In this document: in pieces, positions 8,648 through 17,724 of the stretch
How the letters are laid out: each line of letters opens with the position of its first letter
Numbering within the stretch: position 1 is the first letter of the stretch
DNA from: Calditrichia bacterium
GTDB lineage: Bacteria; Calditrichota; Calditrichia; RBG-13-44-9; J075
Assembly (NCBI GenBank): GCA_020635015.1
Contig: JACKAP010000017.1
Coordinates: 1-64,000 of the forward strand
Direction: 5' to 3'
DNA: 64,000 nucleotides
The notes under the pieces: model-generated
The model's input: only the letters and a program-made list of their open reading frames with translations
What the model was told of the DNA's origin: nothing
The model's database searches: none
Translations under genes and position numbers: made by a program

Positions 8648-9643
8648 TCATTGATCGCTGTGATCGTGATTTACCGTGATCACCACTTTCCCCCGCGCAT
8701 GCCCCGCTTCCAGATAGCCGAGCGCCTCCGGCACCTCGCTGAGCGAGTAGCGCCGGTCGATCACCGGTTTGATCTTGCCGGATTCAAGTAAATCTTTCAC
8801 AAAATTCAGATCAGCTTGATTGGGCTGCGACAGCAAACTGCGGATTTTCCGGTCGCCAATCATCGACAGCCAGGGCCCCAGGAACAGGCTCTGGAACATC
8901 TGCTTCCCGTCACCGCCGATCGAGACGTAGATCCCCCCGGGATTCAAAGCCCGTTTATAGGCGGTAATAGGATGATATCCGCTGATCCCCAGGATCAGGT
9001 CGTAACGCTCCCCGCTTTGGGTGAAGTCTTCTTTCGTGTAATCGATGGCCCGGTCGGCGCCCAGCGAGCGCACCAGCTCCAGGTTTCGGCTGCTGCACAC
9101 GGCGGTGACTTCCGCCTCGAAATATTTGGCGATCTGCACCGCAAAGCTGCCCACCCCGCCGGAAGCGCCGTTGATCAGCACTTTTTTCCCGGGTTGAATT
9201 TCCCCTTTGTCGCGCAGCCCATTCAGAGCGGTGGTGGCCGATACCGGTACCGCCGCGGCTTCCTCGAAACTTAGGTTCGCCGGTTTTAACGCGAACACCT
9301 TTTCCGGAGCCGCGACATATTCGGCATAAGCGCCAAACCCGTTCTCGGAAATGTCGCCGAAAACCGCATCGCCGGGACGGAGCTTCGTCACGCCGCTGCC
9401 CACCGCTTCCACCGTGCCGGCGACGGCCGAGCCGAGGATCTGGTGCTTCGGCTGGCGCAGCCCGAACATCAGGCGCACCGGAAAAGGTGTGCCGCGCAGC
9501 AGATGCCAATCGCCGGCATTGGCGCCGGCGGCGTGTACTTTGATCAGAACTTCATCGTCTTTGGGGGTTGGTTTTGACACATCTTTTAGTTCTAGAACAT
9601 CCGGTGGTCCGTATTTTGTGTATATGATTGCTTGCATGCGCAT
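8648..9643 (-). CDS. NAD(P)H-dependent quinone oxidoreductase-like MDR protein
   Basis: The 331-residue protein belongs to the medium-chain dehydrogenase/reductase superfamily, zeta-crystallin/QOR-like branch without catalytic zinc. Evidence is the N-terminal GroES-like fold (MQAIIYTKYGPPDVLELKDV, HAAGANAGDWHLLRG), the nucleotide-binding motif GASGGVGSFAVQIAKYF near residue 160, and the C-terminal GHARGKVVITV. Family members reduce quinones or activated alkenes with NAD(P)H; the substrate cannot be read from sequence. ATG at 9643 is preferred over the upstream frame because AGGAAAGG precedes it by about 5 nt and family members start here. Next to it lies only repeat DNA, so it appears monocistronic. 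Confidence 0.9.
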   Translation of the reverse strand: MRMQAIIYTKYGPPDVLELKDVSKPTPKDDEVLIKVHAAGANAGDWHLLRGTPFPVRLMFGLRQPKHQILGSAVAGTVEAVGSGVTKLRPGDAVFGDISENGFGAYAEYVAAPEKVFALKPANLSFEEAAAVPVSATTALNGLRDKGEIQPGKKVLINGASGGVGSFAVQIAKYFEAEVTAVCSSRNLELVRSLGADRAIDYTKEDFTQSGERYDLILGISGYHPITAYKRALNPGGIYVSIGGDGKQMFQSLFLGPWLSMIGDRKIRSLLSQPNQADLNFVKDLLESGKIKPVIDRRYSLSEVPEALGYLEAGHARGKVVITVNHDHSDQ

Positions 9644-9669
9644 GCTGCCTTTCCTGCTGAATTCGCGGT

Positions 9670-10045
9670 TAGGATTTATTTGCCACAGAGGCACAGAGGT
9701 CACAGAGAACTGAAAGATCTCCTTTGTGAATTACTGGGCTCTTGTTCGGCATATGGCGTCGAGCAGCTTCTAAAATATGCTTCATTGATCAAAAAATCAA
9801 CTCCGTGCAAACTCGACGCGGAGCGTCGAAGAATAAGATGCCACGCAGAGCGTGGCACCAGAGTAGTAAACAGTGTCGTAAATCTGTGAAAATCTGCATA
9901 AATCTGTACTACAATCGCTCAAAACTTTGTTTTTTTAGCAAAATTTTCTGGTAATGTATTGCAATGAGCATTTACCGCTGAGCATTAAGCATTTAGCATT
10001 TGGTTGCGGCCGTAGGCCGCGCCAAGTAATCTGTGTGCAATTCTG
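9670..10045. repeat. repeat-rich intergenic region
   Basis: No gene is supported. The region holds CACAGAG-type repeats (9681-9730), two short GC hairpins (CGACGC.GAGCGTCG near 9818 and GCCACGCAGAGCGTGGC near 9840), GAGCATT-type heptamers (9962-9995) and a GCGGCC-TAC-GGCCGC hairpin near 10007-10021. The last lies just behind the 3' end of the aminomutase gene. Confidence 0.6.
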
Positions 10046-10047
10046 GG

Positions 10048-12015
10048 CTAGTAATAATACCAGATCGTCCGATAATCCCGCAAATTCTCCCCGCGGGCGG
10101 CCAGTTCTTCCAGGTAGTCGTAGATCGGCACGTCGATGTAGTTGTAGGGAGGCACCGGGGTGATGTTCTTCTCCCAGGGATGCAGCTCATAAACCCGCGA
10201 GCCGCTGGGCAGGATCATCACCACCCGGTGGTCCTGCCAGGCGCGGAGGTGGTTCTTGCCCAGGCGGGGCACGTTGAACACCGGCTCGTCGGTGCGGTCG
10301 AGCCCGGGCAGCAGCCGGGCCTCTTCTTTGCGCTCCTGCAGGATGCGGGCGATCGGCACCATGTAGCGCCGGGTCTCCTCCTTGCCCTTCATGTTAAAAT
10401 TGTAGTAGGGATCAACCCCGATGCGTTTCAGGTCGCGGCGCAGCTTGACGCTCTCGAAACGCCGGGAATTTTCCACCGTGAACACTTCCTGGTTATACAC
10501 CCCCATTCCGGCCCGGCGGATTTTCTGCACCGCCTCCAGCGCTTCGGGGGTGATCTCGTAGGAGTGCTCAAAATGGGTTACCACTGCGATTTCCCGGCGC
10601 GGCGGATCGTGGTATTGGCGCAGGATCGCCATCAGGTTTTCGGTCCAGCGCATCGGCAGCACCACCGGGGTGCGGGTGCCGAGGCGGATACGGTAGACCT
10701 GCGGCTTTCCGGCGAGGGCTTCGATGATCTTCTCCAGTTGGGCGTCCTTCATGATCAGCGGATCGCCGCCGGTGATCAGCACATCTCCCACGCTGGGATG
10801 CTCGTCGAGCCAGGCCAGGGCCTGCGCAATCAACTCCCGGCCGGCCATTGCCTTCGGGTCCAGGCAGCGCTCAATCTCCCAGTTACGCTGGCAGTAGACG
10901 CAGATCTGAGCGCAGGTGTTGAAGGGTTTGAGGATGGCGATATCCGGATAACGGCGGGTGATCAACTCCACCGGTGAGGTGTCGTGTTCGCCCATGAAGT
11001 CAAACATCGAGCTGCGTTCCTGACGGTGGGTGGCCATGATGTCGACGTATTCCTTGGGCGGGATCACCTGGGCGCGGATGGCATGGTCATAGCCGATGCC
11101 GATCTTGCTATCCATCAGGCTGAGGTAGTAAGGCGTGATCCCGAAGGGAATGCGGTGGGCGATGGCCTTCTCGATGGAGGCCTTCTGCTCCACTGTCATC
11201 TCGATCAGCTTCAGCAGCGGGGCGGGATCGCGAATGACGTTCTTTAATTGCCATTGATAATTTTGCCAATCGGTTTCGCTGCCGCCGAAATATTGTAGAA
11301 TGCGGCGGCGGTTTTCTTTGCGCCAGCCGGTAATCTCGGTTTCCAGGCCGGAGGGGTATTTGTGAAAATACTTCGCCATGGTGCCGCCCAGGTCCTCCAG
11401 CATGGCGGTGCGCAGCAGGGCTGCCTCCCGGCCTTTCTTCGCGAGGAATTCCGGGATATCCCGGCGCAATCGGTCGTCTTCCCGGTAGATGTCGGTGCGG
11501 CCGATCACGCCACGGAAGAGCTGGATCATCTCCATCAGGAAGCCGGCCGACACTTCGCATTCCAGCGCTTTCGCCTGGTTGCGGGCCAGTTTACGCAGGC
11601 ATTCCAGGGCGGAGAAGCCGGTGCGCTTCTCGTTGATCGGCCCAATGACACTCTTAAACACGCTGATACACTGGCGCACCATCGATTTTTCCAGGATGTG
11701 CAGGTCGTTCTCCAGAGCAAAGACTTGCCGCTCCGCTTTTTCCAGGTAAGTGAACAGCTGGTCGCGGGCGGATTCCAGATCCGGTGCGTTTAATAAAATT
11801 TGATAAATCTCGGGATTGGCCTCCCAGAGGCGCTGCAGGTAGACCGTATCGTCCACCGCAAAACGGGGTTTGAGCAGGGTGATCTCGTCGGTGAAAACGT
11901 CGTCGATGATTTTGGTGCTGAGCAGCGGTTTCTCGCGGGTCGGGGGGTGATCGATGATTGCGGCGTCGTTTGCGGTCACCTTCTCCCGAATGTTACGGAG
12001 AGATTTCGGTGACAT
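10048..12015 (-). CDS. KamA-family radical SAM amino acid 2,3-aminomutase
   Basis: At 655 residues this is longer than classical lysine 2,3-aminomutase (about 415), with an extra N-terminal helical region of about 270 residues. The radical SAM cluster motif CAQICVYC (CxxxCxxC) is near residue 380, followed by ITGGDPLI and the KamA-typical RIRLGTRTPVVLPMRWT, VVTHFEHSYEI, GMGVYNQEVFT and a C-terminal PLP-lysine region (PSGSRVYELHPWE). Family members use SAM, a 4Fe-4S cluster and PLP to move an alpha-amino group to the beta carbon (lysine or glutamate). Substrate cannot be decided here. AGGAGG lies upstream of the ATG at 12015. A link to peptidoglycan-derived lysine, via the decarboxylase at 49701, is speculative. 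The gene is intact. Confidence 0.88.
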   Translation of the reverse strand: MSPKSLRNIREKVTANDAAIIDHPPTREKPLLSTKIIDDVFTDEITLLKPRFAVDDTVYLQRLWEANPEIYQILLNAPDLESARDQLFTYLEKAERQVFALENDLHILEKSMVRQCISVFKSVIGPINEKRTGFSALECLRKLARNQAKALECEVSAGFLMEMIQLFRGVIGRTDIYREDDRLRRDIPEFLAKKGREAALLRTAMLEDLGGTMAKYFHKYPSGLETEITGWRKENRRRILQYFGGSETDWQNYQWQLKNVIRDPAPLLKLIEMTVEQKASIEKAIAHRIPFGITPYYLSLMDSKIGIGYDHAIRAQVIPPKEYVDIMATHRQERSSMFDFMGEHDTSPVELITRRYPDIAILKPFNTCAQICVYCQRNWEIERCLDPKAMAGRELIAQALAWLDEHPSVGDVLITGGDPLIMKDAQLEKIIEALAGKPQVYRIRLGTRTPVVLPMRWTENLMAILRQYHDPPRREIAVVTHFEHSYEITPEALEAVQKIRRAGMGVYNQEVFTVENSRRFESVKLRRDLKRIGVDPYYNFNMKGKEETRRYMVPIARILQERKEEARLLPGLDRTDEPVFNVPRLGKNHLRAWQDHRVVMILPSGSRVYELHPWEKNITPVPPYNYIDVPIYDYLEELAARGENLRDYRTIWYYY

Positions 12016-12087
12016 GATGCCTCCTGGTTTTGGGTTATTTTAAGATACGGCAGGATTCGGGTGGAGGAAAGGGTAATTCGAGATTAC

Positions 12088-12375
12088 CGACCCTGCGCTG
12101 AAGGCGCAGAACACCCTTCTGTATCCCGGGGCACCGCTCCGGGATCGCGCCCCTCCTCGTTCTCACCCCCCAACGTGCACGCAGACCCAGTGCAAAAAAC
12201 CCGGCCCTCCTCCCCTGCGCTGAAGGCGCAGAACCCCCACCTGCATCCAGGGGCAGCGCCCCGGGACCGTTCCCCGCCGCCTTCACCCCCCAACGTGCAC
12301 GCAGACCCGGTGCAAAAAACACCTTCTCCCGGCAGAAAGCCGTCGTACCCTCCCGGGGCGGTGCCCCGGGATACC
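12088..12375. repeat. GC-rich tandem repeat of about 121 bp
   Basis: Two copies (12091 and 12213 onward) share CCCTGCGCTGAAGGCGCAGA, a GGGGC..CGC.CC hairpin and CAACGTGCACGCAGACCC.GTGCAAAAAAC. A third, partial copy follows (CCGGGGCGGTGCCCCGGG near 12354). The frames through it are repeat artefacts. Confidence 0.8.
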
Positions 12376-12452
12376 GGCGGATGTTGTCCCCTTCCAGGGA
12401 ATGGTCTGTTTACCCTTAAAGTCGTGGTGACCAATCTTTTTGTAAAAATAAC

Positions 12453-12481
12453 TTGACAAATCAGATTGCCAGGATTATTTT
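12453..12481 (+). promoter_or_regulatory. sigma70-like promoter for the membrane protein/HTH pair
   Basis: TTGACA at 12453-12458 and TATTTT at 12476-12481 are separated by 17 nt, 44 nt upstream of the start codon at 12525. The -35 box is perfect and the -10 box weaker. Confidence 0.55.
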
Positions 12482-12524
12482 GTGTGTAAAGTAAATTTGA
12501 TATTATGTCAAAGGAAATAAACTT

Positions 12525-12947
12525 ATGAATAAATCAATACCCGATACCAACGCCTGGGAAGCGCGCACCAAAAAGAACACCAAAAGCCTGGCACTCTGGA
12601 CCGCCGCCTGGACGCTCTCCATGGCGCTGGCCACGTTCGGCCCCAAATTCATCTGGCAGGGCGATCGCTTATTGACTATCCTGGCGATTCTCCTCAACCT
12701 GGGACTGGGCATCGGCATGATCGTGGCGAACAAGCGGCATCTGAAGGGGTTGGATGAATTGCAGCAAAAAATCCAGCTCGAGGCGATGGCCCTGGCGCTG
12801 GGAGTGGGTCTGGTGGGCGGTTTGAGCTATTCACTGCTGGACATTACCAATCTGATTCACTCCGATGCGGAAATTTCGCATCTGGTTATTTTGATGGCCC
12901 TGACCTACATGGGCGGGATCGTGGCCGGGCAGGTGAGGTACAAATGA
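12525..12947 (+). CDS. four-helix inner-membrane protein of unknown function
   Basis: The 140-residue protein has about four hydrophobic segments (residues about 24-44, 47-66, 85-105 and 118-136). A cytoplasmic loop LKGLDELQQKIQLEAMALAL lies between the second and third, and the N-terminus is charged (NAWEARTKKNTKS). This layout is common in small membrane proteins encoded directly upstream of a short Cro/CI-type regulator. The stop codon overlaps the start of the regulator (ATGA), so the two are translationally coupled. A consensus-like promoter lies at 12453-12481. Function is not known; a role in sensing or in membrane stress is conjecture. Confidence 0.82.
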   Translation: MNKSIPDTNAWEARTKKNTKSLALWTAAWTLSMALATFGPKFIWQGDRLLTILAILLNLGLGIGMIVANKRHLKGLDELQQKIQLEAMALALGVGLVGGLSYSLLDITNLIHSDAEISHLVILMALTYMGGIVAGQVRYK

Positions 12948-13144
12948 GAAATCGATTAAAAGTACTGCGGGCGGAGCGGGATTGGACCCAGGCCGACCTG
13001 GCCCATGCCCTGGAAGTGTCGCGCCAGACGGTCAACGCCATCGAGACCGGGAAATTCGATCCCAGCCTGCCGCTGGCGTTCAAGATGGCCCGGCTGTTTG
13101 GGTTGGCGATTGAGGAGATATTTCAGGATGAGGCGGGATCATAG
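12944..13144 (+). CDS. Cro/CI-type HTH regulator (66 aa)
   Basis: The protein is essentially one XRE helix-turn-helix domain: MRNRLKVLRAERDWTQADLA, then HALEVSRQTVNAIETGKFDP, with the recognition helix at SRQTVNAIE, ending GLAIEEIFQDE. Sequence of this kind is typical of the YozG/plasmid-type regulators of about 65-70 residues that pair with small membrane proteins. It overlaps the preceding gene by 4 nt. It probably regulates its own operon; targets cannot be read from the sequence. Confidence 0.92.
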   Translation: MRNRLKVLRAERDWTQADLAHALEVSRQTVNAIETGKFDPSLPLAFKMARLFGLAIEEIFQDEAGS

Positions 13145-13166
13145 GGTGATGAAAAGTAATTATCAG

Positions 13167-13354
13167 GCCCACGAAATACACGAAATCAACTAAAATATCC
13201 AAATTAATATTGAGTTTTAGCCACGGATTCACACAGATTTACACGGATGAGAACCTGGTTTTTCATAAGGAACAACATCATCTGTGTAAATCGTGGCTAA
13301 ATGAATCCAGCATGTTGCCTTTTCTTTCGAATATTTCGTGTGTTTCGTGGGCTG
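13167..13354. repeat. nested inverted repeats between convergent genes
   Basis: The outer arms GCCCACGAAATACACGAAAT and ATTTCGTGTGTTTCGTGGGC (about 13168-13353) enclose inner arms TTAGCCACGGATTCACACAG and TCTGTGTAAATCGTGGCTAA (13217-13303). The result is a two-tier cruciform-like structure between the convergent HTH and amidase genes. Confidence 0.75.
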
Positions 13355-13413
13355 AAGAATAGCGACGAAAGATGCAATAGCCGTTTTTTTCTTATACCCA
13401 CCTACTCGTCCAC

Positions 13414-16400
13414 TCATTCACGCTGTTTCAAAGCCTCCAACACCTTCTCCATGACTCTTTCCTGTGTTTCCTCCCCCAAAATCGTCTCAAACGGAAATCC
13501 AAACAGCACCACCCGGTAGTCGCTTCCGGAGTAAGCCACCCCGGCGCTGATGTGGTTTTCCCCGTAGCGCAGGATGACGCGGGCGGTGCTGTCGGCCGGC
13601 TCGATGCCGTCGGGCGATTCCACGGTGTAGATCTGGGGATGGTAGCCGCTGCTGTAGCGGAAGGTTTCGCCCCGGGGCAGGATGGTGCTGTCCACCGCCA
13701 TCACCTCCCCGCGCAGGGCGGCATGATTGGTGCGCCAGAAGAACTTCAGGGTTTTCTGCCCGAACTGCACGTCGGGATGCTCTTTCTCTTTACCGGCCTG
13801 CAGGTCGCTGCCGATATAAGCGCCGGAGATGAACAACCCTTTGCCCGAATTCAGAAATTGGGTCAGCACCGCCTGCAGTTCCGGGGGAAAGGCCCGGAAG
13901 CGCTCCGGCAATTGCGGCTTGGGCCCCCGGGTGGTTTTTTCTTCGCCCATAATTAAATCGATCACATCATAAGGCGCTAAATCCACCATCCCTGCCCCGA
14001 GCGCTTCATCACTGGCCGAGACGAACGACCGCCCCAAAGCACGAATCGCTCGCCCGTGAACAAAAGGAAAATCGAAAGTGTTGCCGGGGATGATAGTGGT
14101 CTCGAAGTCGGCATGACTGGCCCCGTGGCCCGGAGCGTCATCGTCCTGCCATTTGGAATCGCGGGTGAAGTCGTACTGACTGCCGATGTAGTTGAAATCA
14201 TAGCGGTCCGGCACGCCCTGGTCCCAGAAGTCGGCGAATCCCGCCAGGTCCCCGTTCTCCAGCGCCGCCGGCCCGGAAACCCGGTCGAAGCCGTTGACGA
14301 TCAACACCGGCTTATCGCTGCCATCCATCCGGCATACCGCCAGGATCTCGGAGGGGAAGCTCTCCCCGCCGGCATTCACCGCGGTCACTTTGAAGCTGTA
14401 GATCACGCCCGTTTCCAGACCGCTGAAATAAAATTCCGGCTGTTCCACCGCCGTCCCGTTATCAAATCCCCCGTCTCCAATCCGGCGATAGACCCGGTAG
14501 CTTTCCGGATTCGCCGTCGGCTCCAGGCTGTCGGCCACCGCCTGCCAGCGCAGGCGCACCGTGGCGGAATCGGCAAATTCCGCCCGGAAGTGCGAGACCG
14601 GCAGCGGCTGCACCACGTATTCCTGCTGGTACTGAGTCGCAAGGAAGCGCAAGATCGCCTTGTAGATCGAGCGGCTGGCGTCGAAGCGGAACTGCGGATC
14701 GAGGGCAAATTTCATGTCGAGAAAATTATGATGGGAGAGCAACTCCAGCAGCGCCGCCGGCACATTGGGACGGGCGGCCTCGCTGTAATAGCGGTTCCAG
14801 AGCGGTCGGCGGCGCCACACCGCGTCGTAGCGGGCGCGAATGTCGTCCACCAACTGACTCTGCAGGATATCGCCGAAATCGCGGCTGGCCAGGCGGGAGA
14901 CGCTGTCCGGGAACACCGTGGCGGAGTCCAGTCCGCCGCTGCTATAGATCATCAAAGTGCCGATGGTGGTATCGCTGCGCGAGTTGCCGGCGTCGGTGTG
15001 AAAGGCCAGGGAAAGGTCGATGGGAATGCCCAGCCCGGGCACGTCGCGCTTGCGGTTGGGACCGTAGGGCGCCCCGCGCAGGTAGTTGACCCACTCGCCC
15101 CGCCCGCGATAATCGTCGGTGTAATCCTGCGGTTCCTTGCTGAGCTTGTAAACCAGGGTGTCGGGCATTCCGGCGTACTGCATGTAGTAGCGGGCTCCCT
15201 CCATGAAGCGCGGGCGGCCGCTCAACCAGCCGTTGCGGATCACGTTGCCCATCCCCCCGCCAAAGCGCACTGCATCGGCGCTGATGATGCCGCCAGCACT
15301 CCGGCTTTGATTACTTAGCACCACCCGGCCGGAATCGGGGTGGCTGCCGGCGCGGAAGGGGAACTTGCCGAGGTAGATCCAGGTGCTGCCCCCGATCTGC
15401 TGATTGATCCGGAATTCGGTCTCGCCCCCGGCATGATAGACGGTATAGCGGGCGTCATCCACCCGGTCGTCTCCGCCGGTGTAGGCGATGGAGACGGCGT
15501 ATTCCCCGCTCTCCGGGATCTCCGGCAGCCAGGTGATCTGCGCCGTGGCGGCGCTGTCGGAAGCGATCTCCCGCGAACTGCCCAGCACAAACGGATTGAT
15601 GCTGTCCGGATAAGGCGGATGCCCGACGGCAAAGCCGGGCTGCGGGCCGTTCTTCCAGCCGGCACTGTCGAGCGCGCTTTCCGCATAGGCAAGACTGTCG
15701 GCGCTATCGTTATCAACGATCACCTCGTTCACCTGGATATCCCGCTCCCGGGGCAGGAAGACATTGGCCCCGGCATTCTCCAGCATCGGCACCAAAGGTA
15801 GGGCAGGGTGAAGGAGGCCGGGAGCAGGTCCTCGATGGTCTGGAACACCCGGGCGCGCTGCCACTCCCAGCGGTCCAGCGAGGGCTCGTAATACCAGCCG
15901 TGACTGTGCCAGAGGGCGACATTGCGATTGTACAACCCGGCGGAAGGGACCAGCGACTTGCTCACATTGCGTACCAACGGCTCGCCGCGGACATCGCCTT
16001 TCGGCATGCGCGAGCGGTCGTAGGCCGCCGGATCGCTGCGGTAGTAGTTGGGCACCAACTGTTCGATCGGCCATTCACGGGAATAGAGGGTGAGCCGATA
16101 GTCGCGGTAGCGTTTCCCCAGCCGTTCGCGCAACTCGCTGTAGATCCAGGCAACCCCGTCTTCCCGGAAGGGCAGGGCCATGAAGGCCTTGCTGAGGTGC
16201 ACCTCCAGCCGGCGGCCGGCGGGATCGATGCGCACGCTGTCGATCTTGCTGCCGGAATGGAACCGTACCGGCAGGCGCTTGCGGATGCCCTCCTGGAGGA
16301 ACACATCGACGGTTTTATAAACCTCGATAGTCGATTTATCCATCCGGGAAAAATCGTAGATCGCACGGTGCCGGAGTCCCTTGCTGGCGCAGCCGGCGAT

Positions 16401-16460
16401 CAGCCAAAACAGGAATAAGGATAAGGAAAAAACGGCGAAGCGGAGATAAGAGTTTTTCAT
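13414..16460 (-). CDS. N-acetylmuramoyl-L-alanine amidase (Amidase_3) with golvesin-like insert, frameshifted
   Basis: The gene encodes a lipoprotein of about 1015 residues, split by one missing base near 15795. The N-terminus MKNSYLRFAVFSLSLFLFWL ends in lipobox IAGC. Amidase_3 zinc ligands appear as WHSHGWYYE and, after an insert, FHTDAG, with a catalytic-Glu motif ALLELLSHHNFLD. Between them sits a golvesin/xanthan-lyase-like beta domain (GEYAVSIAYTGGD, IGGSTWIYLGKFPF, ADAVRFGGGMG). A fibronectin-III-like module (VRLRWQAVADSL...YRVYRRIG) and a class-I-amidotransferase-like C-terminal domain follow. Such proteins cleave the bond between MurNAc and L-alanine in peptidoglycan at the cell surface. 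Adding one base gives exactly 1016 codons, so a sequencing deletion is likely. Its neighbours (beta-lactamase-like hydrolase, NamZ) support cell-wall breakdown. Confidence 0.82.
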
Positions 16461-16479
16461 AGTAATTGTATATTTTAGG

Positions 16480-16674
16480 GTTATTGTCATTGGGCCTTTG
16501 GCCGTCATTGGCGCTGCGCGCGTCATTGATACTGCAGCCGTCATTGACCTTCGGTGTCATTGATGCTACGCATGTCATTGGCGCTCCGCGCGTCATTGGT
16601 CTACTGCTTCAATGACGGCCGCAGGCCCAATGACGCCGCAGGCTAATGACGCGAAGCCAATGACGCGCGAAGCG
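16480..16674. repeat. GTCATTG repeats in convergent orientation
   Basis: Seven or more units GTCATTGgcgctncGcGc (about 16 nt) are followed, after a short centre near 16600-16612, by units in the opposite orientation (CAATGACgccgcagg...). The array forms a long potential stem and runs into the stop codon of the next minus-strand gene. Related units occur at 19312-19374 and 25997-26036. Confidence 0.75.
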
Positions 16675-17592
16675 TTATCTATAAAGTTCGTATCCCGCCG
16701 CCGGCCGCCAGGGGTATTTCGGCTCGAAATATTCCCAGAGCGTCCGCGATACATCGCGCAGCAGCACGAAACCGGCATTATCATCCTCCCAACCGGTGTC
16801 GGCCTGGTGGTTGGTGATCACGCAGAAGACGTAATCGCCGGACGGGGCGTTGACCAGCACCACTTCGGAACGCGACTCGTTGACCGCGCCTTGTTTGGAC
16901 GCCGCCTGCACGTAGGGCGGGATCTGCGAGAGAGCAGTATCATTCCAGTAGATGCGGGTGAGCACCCGGTACATCTCCTCGCTGGCCGCCGGGGAGACCG
17001 CCCGGCCTTCGCGGATCATCACCAGCAGCTCAGCCATCTCCCGCGGGGTGGTCTGCCCCCAGCCGTATTGCTCCCAGTTGGGGCGACGCCCTTCGGTGCG
17101 GGAGTTCATGCGGGTGGAGGTAAATCCGTTCTGGTCGAGCCATTCATTGATCCCCTCTCCGGTGGCCATCTTCTGCAGCCACAGGCTGGCGTGATTGTCG
17201 CTGTAAGTGATCATCAGCGACACCAATTCGTTGAGGGTGATGGTCTTGCCCTCCTGGTAGGACCACAGGATGCTGCCATCGTAAGGATAGTTGATGGAGT
17301 CGGCGTACCAGGCGAGCTTTTCATCATACTTCAACTCGCCGGCATCGATCTTGTCGAACACTTTCAGCAATATCGGCACCTTGATCATGCTGGCGGTGGG
17401 GAACAGCGTGTCGGCCTGGATCTCCACAATTTTATGCTTTTTCAGATGGCGCACATAAATGCCCACCTTGCCGTTGAAGCCGGTGATCAGTTGAGTCAGC
17501 TTCTCGGTGAGTTTCTTGTCGGTCTTCGGCGCGGAAAATCCGGAAAAGATCAGCAGAATTGCAAGCAGGATACTGGACAGGGTACGGTTCAT
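16675..17592 (-). CDS. class A beta-lactamase-like serine hydrolase
   Basis: The 305-residue exported protein has a signal peptide (MNRTLSSILLAILLIFSGFS). Class A-type motifs are SMIK (SxxK, within TASMIKVPILL), SDN (TYSDNHAS) and KQG in place of KTG (AASKQGAVN). The usual ExxLN omega-loop glutamate is not obvious (NSRTEGRRPN at that place). It may therefore be a D,D-peptidase or another serine hydrolase rather than a resistance enzyme. It acts in the periplasm. It lies between the amidase and NamZ genes on the same strand, which favours a cell-wall role. The start has AAGGA about 10 nt upstream. Confidence 0.85.
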   Translation of the reverse strand: MNRTLSSILLAILLIFSGFSAPKTDKKLTEKLTQLITGFNGKVGIYVRHLKKHKIVEIQADTLFPTASMIKVPILLKVFDKIDAGELKYDEKLAWYADSINYPYDGSILWSYQEGKTITLNELVSLMITYSDNHASLWLQKMATGEGINEWLDQNGFTSTRMNSRTEGRRPNWEQYGWGQTTPREMAELLVMIREGRAVSPAASEEMYRVLTRIYWNDTALSQIPPYVQAASKQGAVNESRSEVVLVNAPSGDYVFCVITNHQADTGWEDDNAGFVLLRDVSRTLWEYFEPKYPWRPAAGYELYR

Positions 17593-17627
17593 GGATGAGA
17601 TTCCTTTGATTTTTTAACTACTGCCAC

Positions 17628-17713
17628 CGAGGCACAGAGCGCACAGAGAACTAATAACTGACAACTGATAACTGACAACTAAAAGAACTCTGTGTTCTCT
17701 GTGCCTCGGTGGC
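17628..17713. repeat. CACAGAG/GATAACT inverted repeat
   Basis: CCACCGAGGCACAGAGCGCA and TCTCTGTGCCTCGGTGG form the arms around tandem AACTGATAACTGAC units. The hairpin lies at the 3' side of the NamZ gene and before the hydrolase start. Confidence 0.75.
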
Positions 17714-17724
17714 GAATTAATCGT

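Noticed and set aside
12035..12456. Pro/Arg-rich proteins on both strands
   Set aside because: All frames lie over a GC-rich tandem repeat and have no ribosome-binding site.
15729..16544. Separate 271-residue protein next to the amidase
   Set aside because: It is the N-terminal part of the amidase, split off by a single missing base near 15795.
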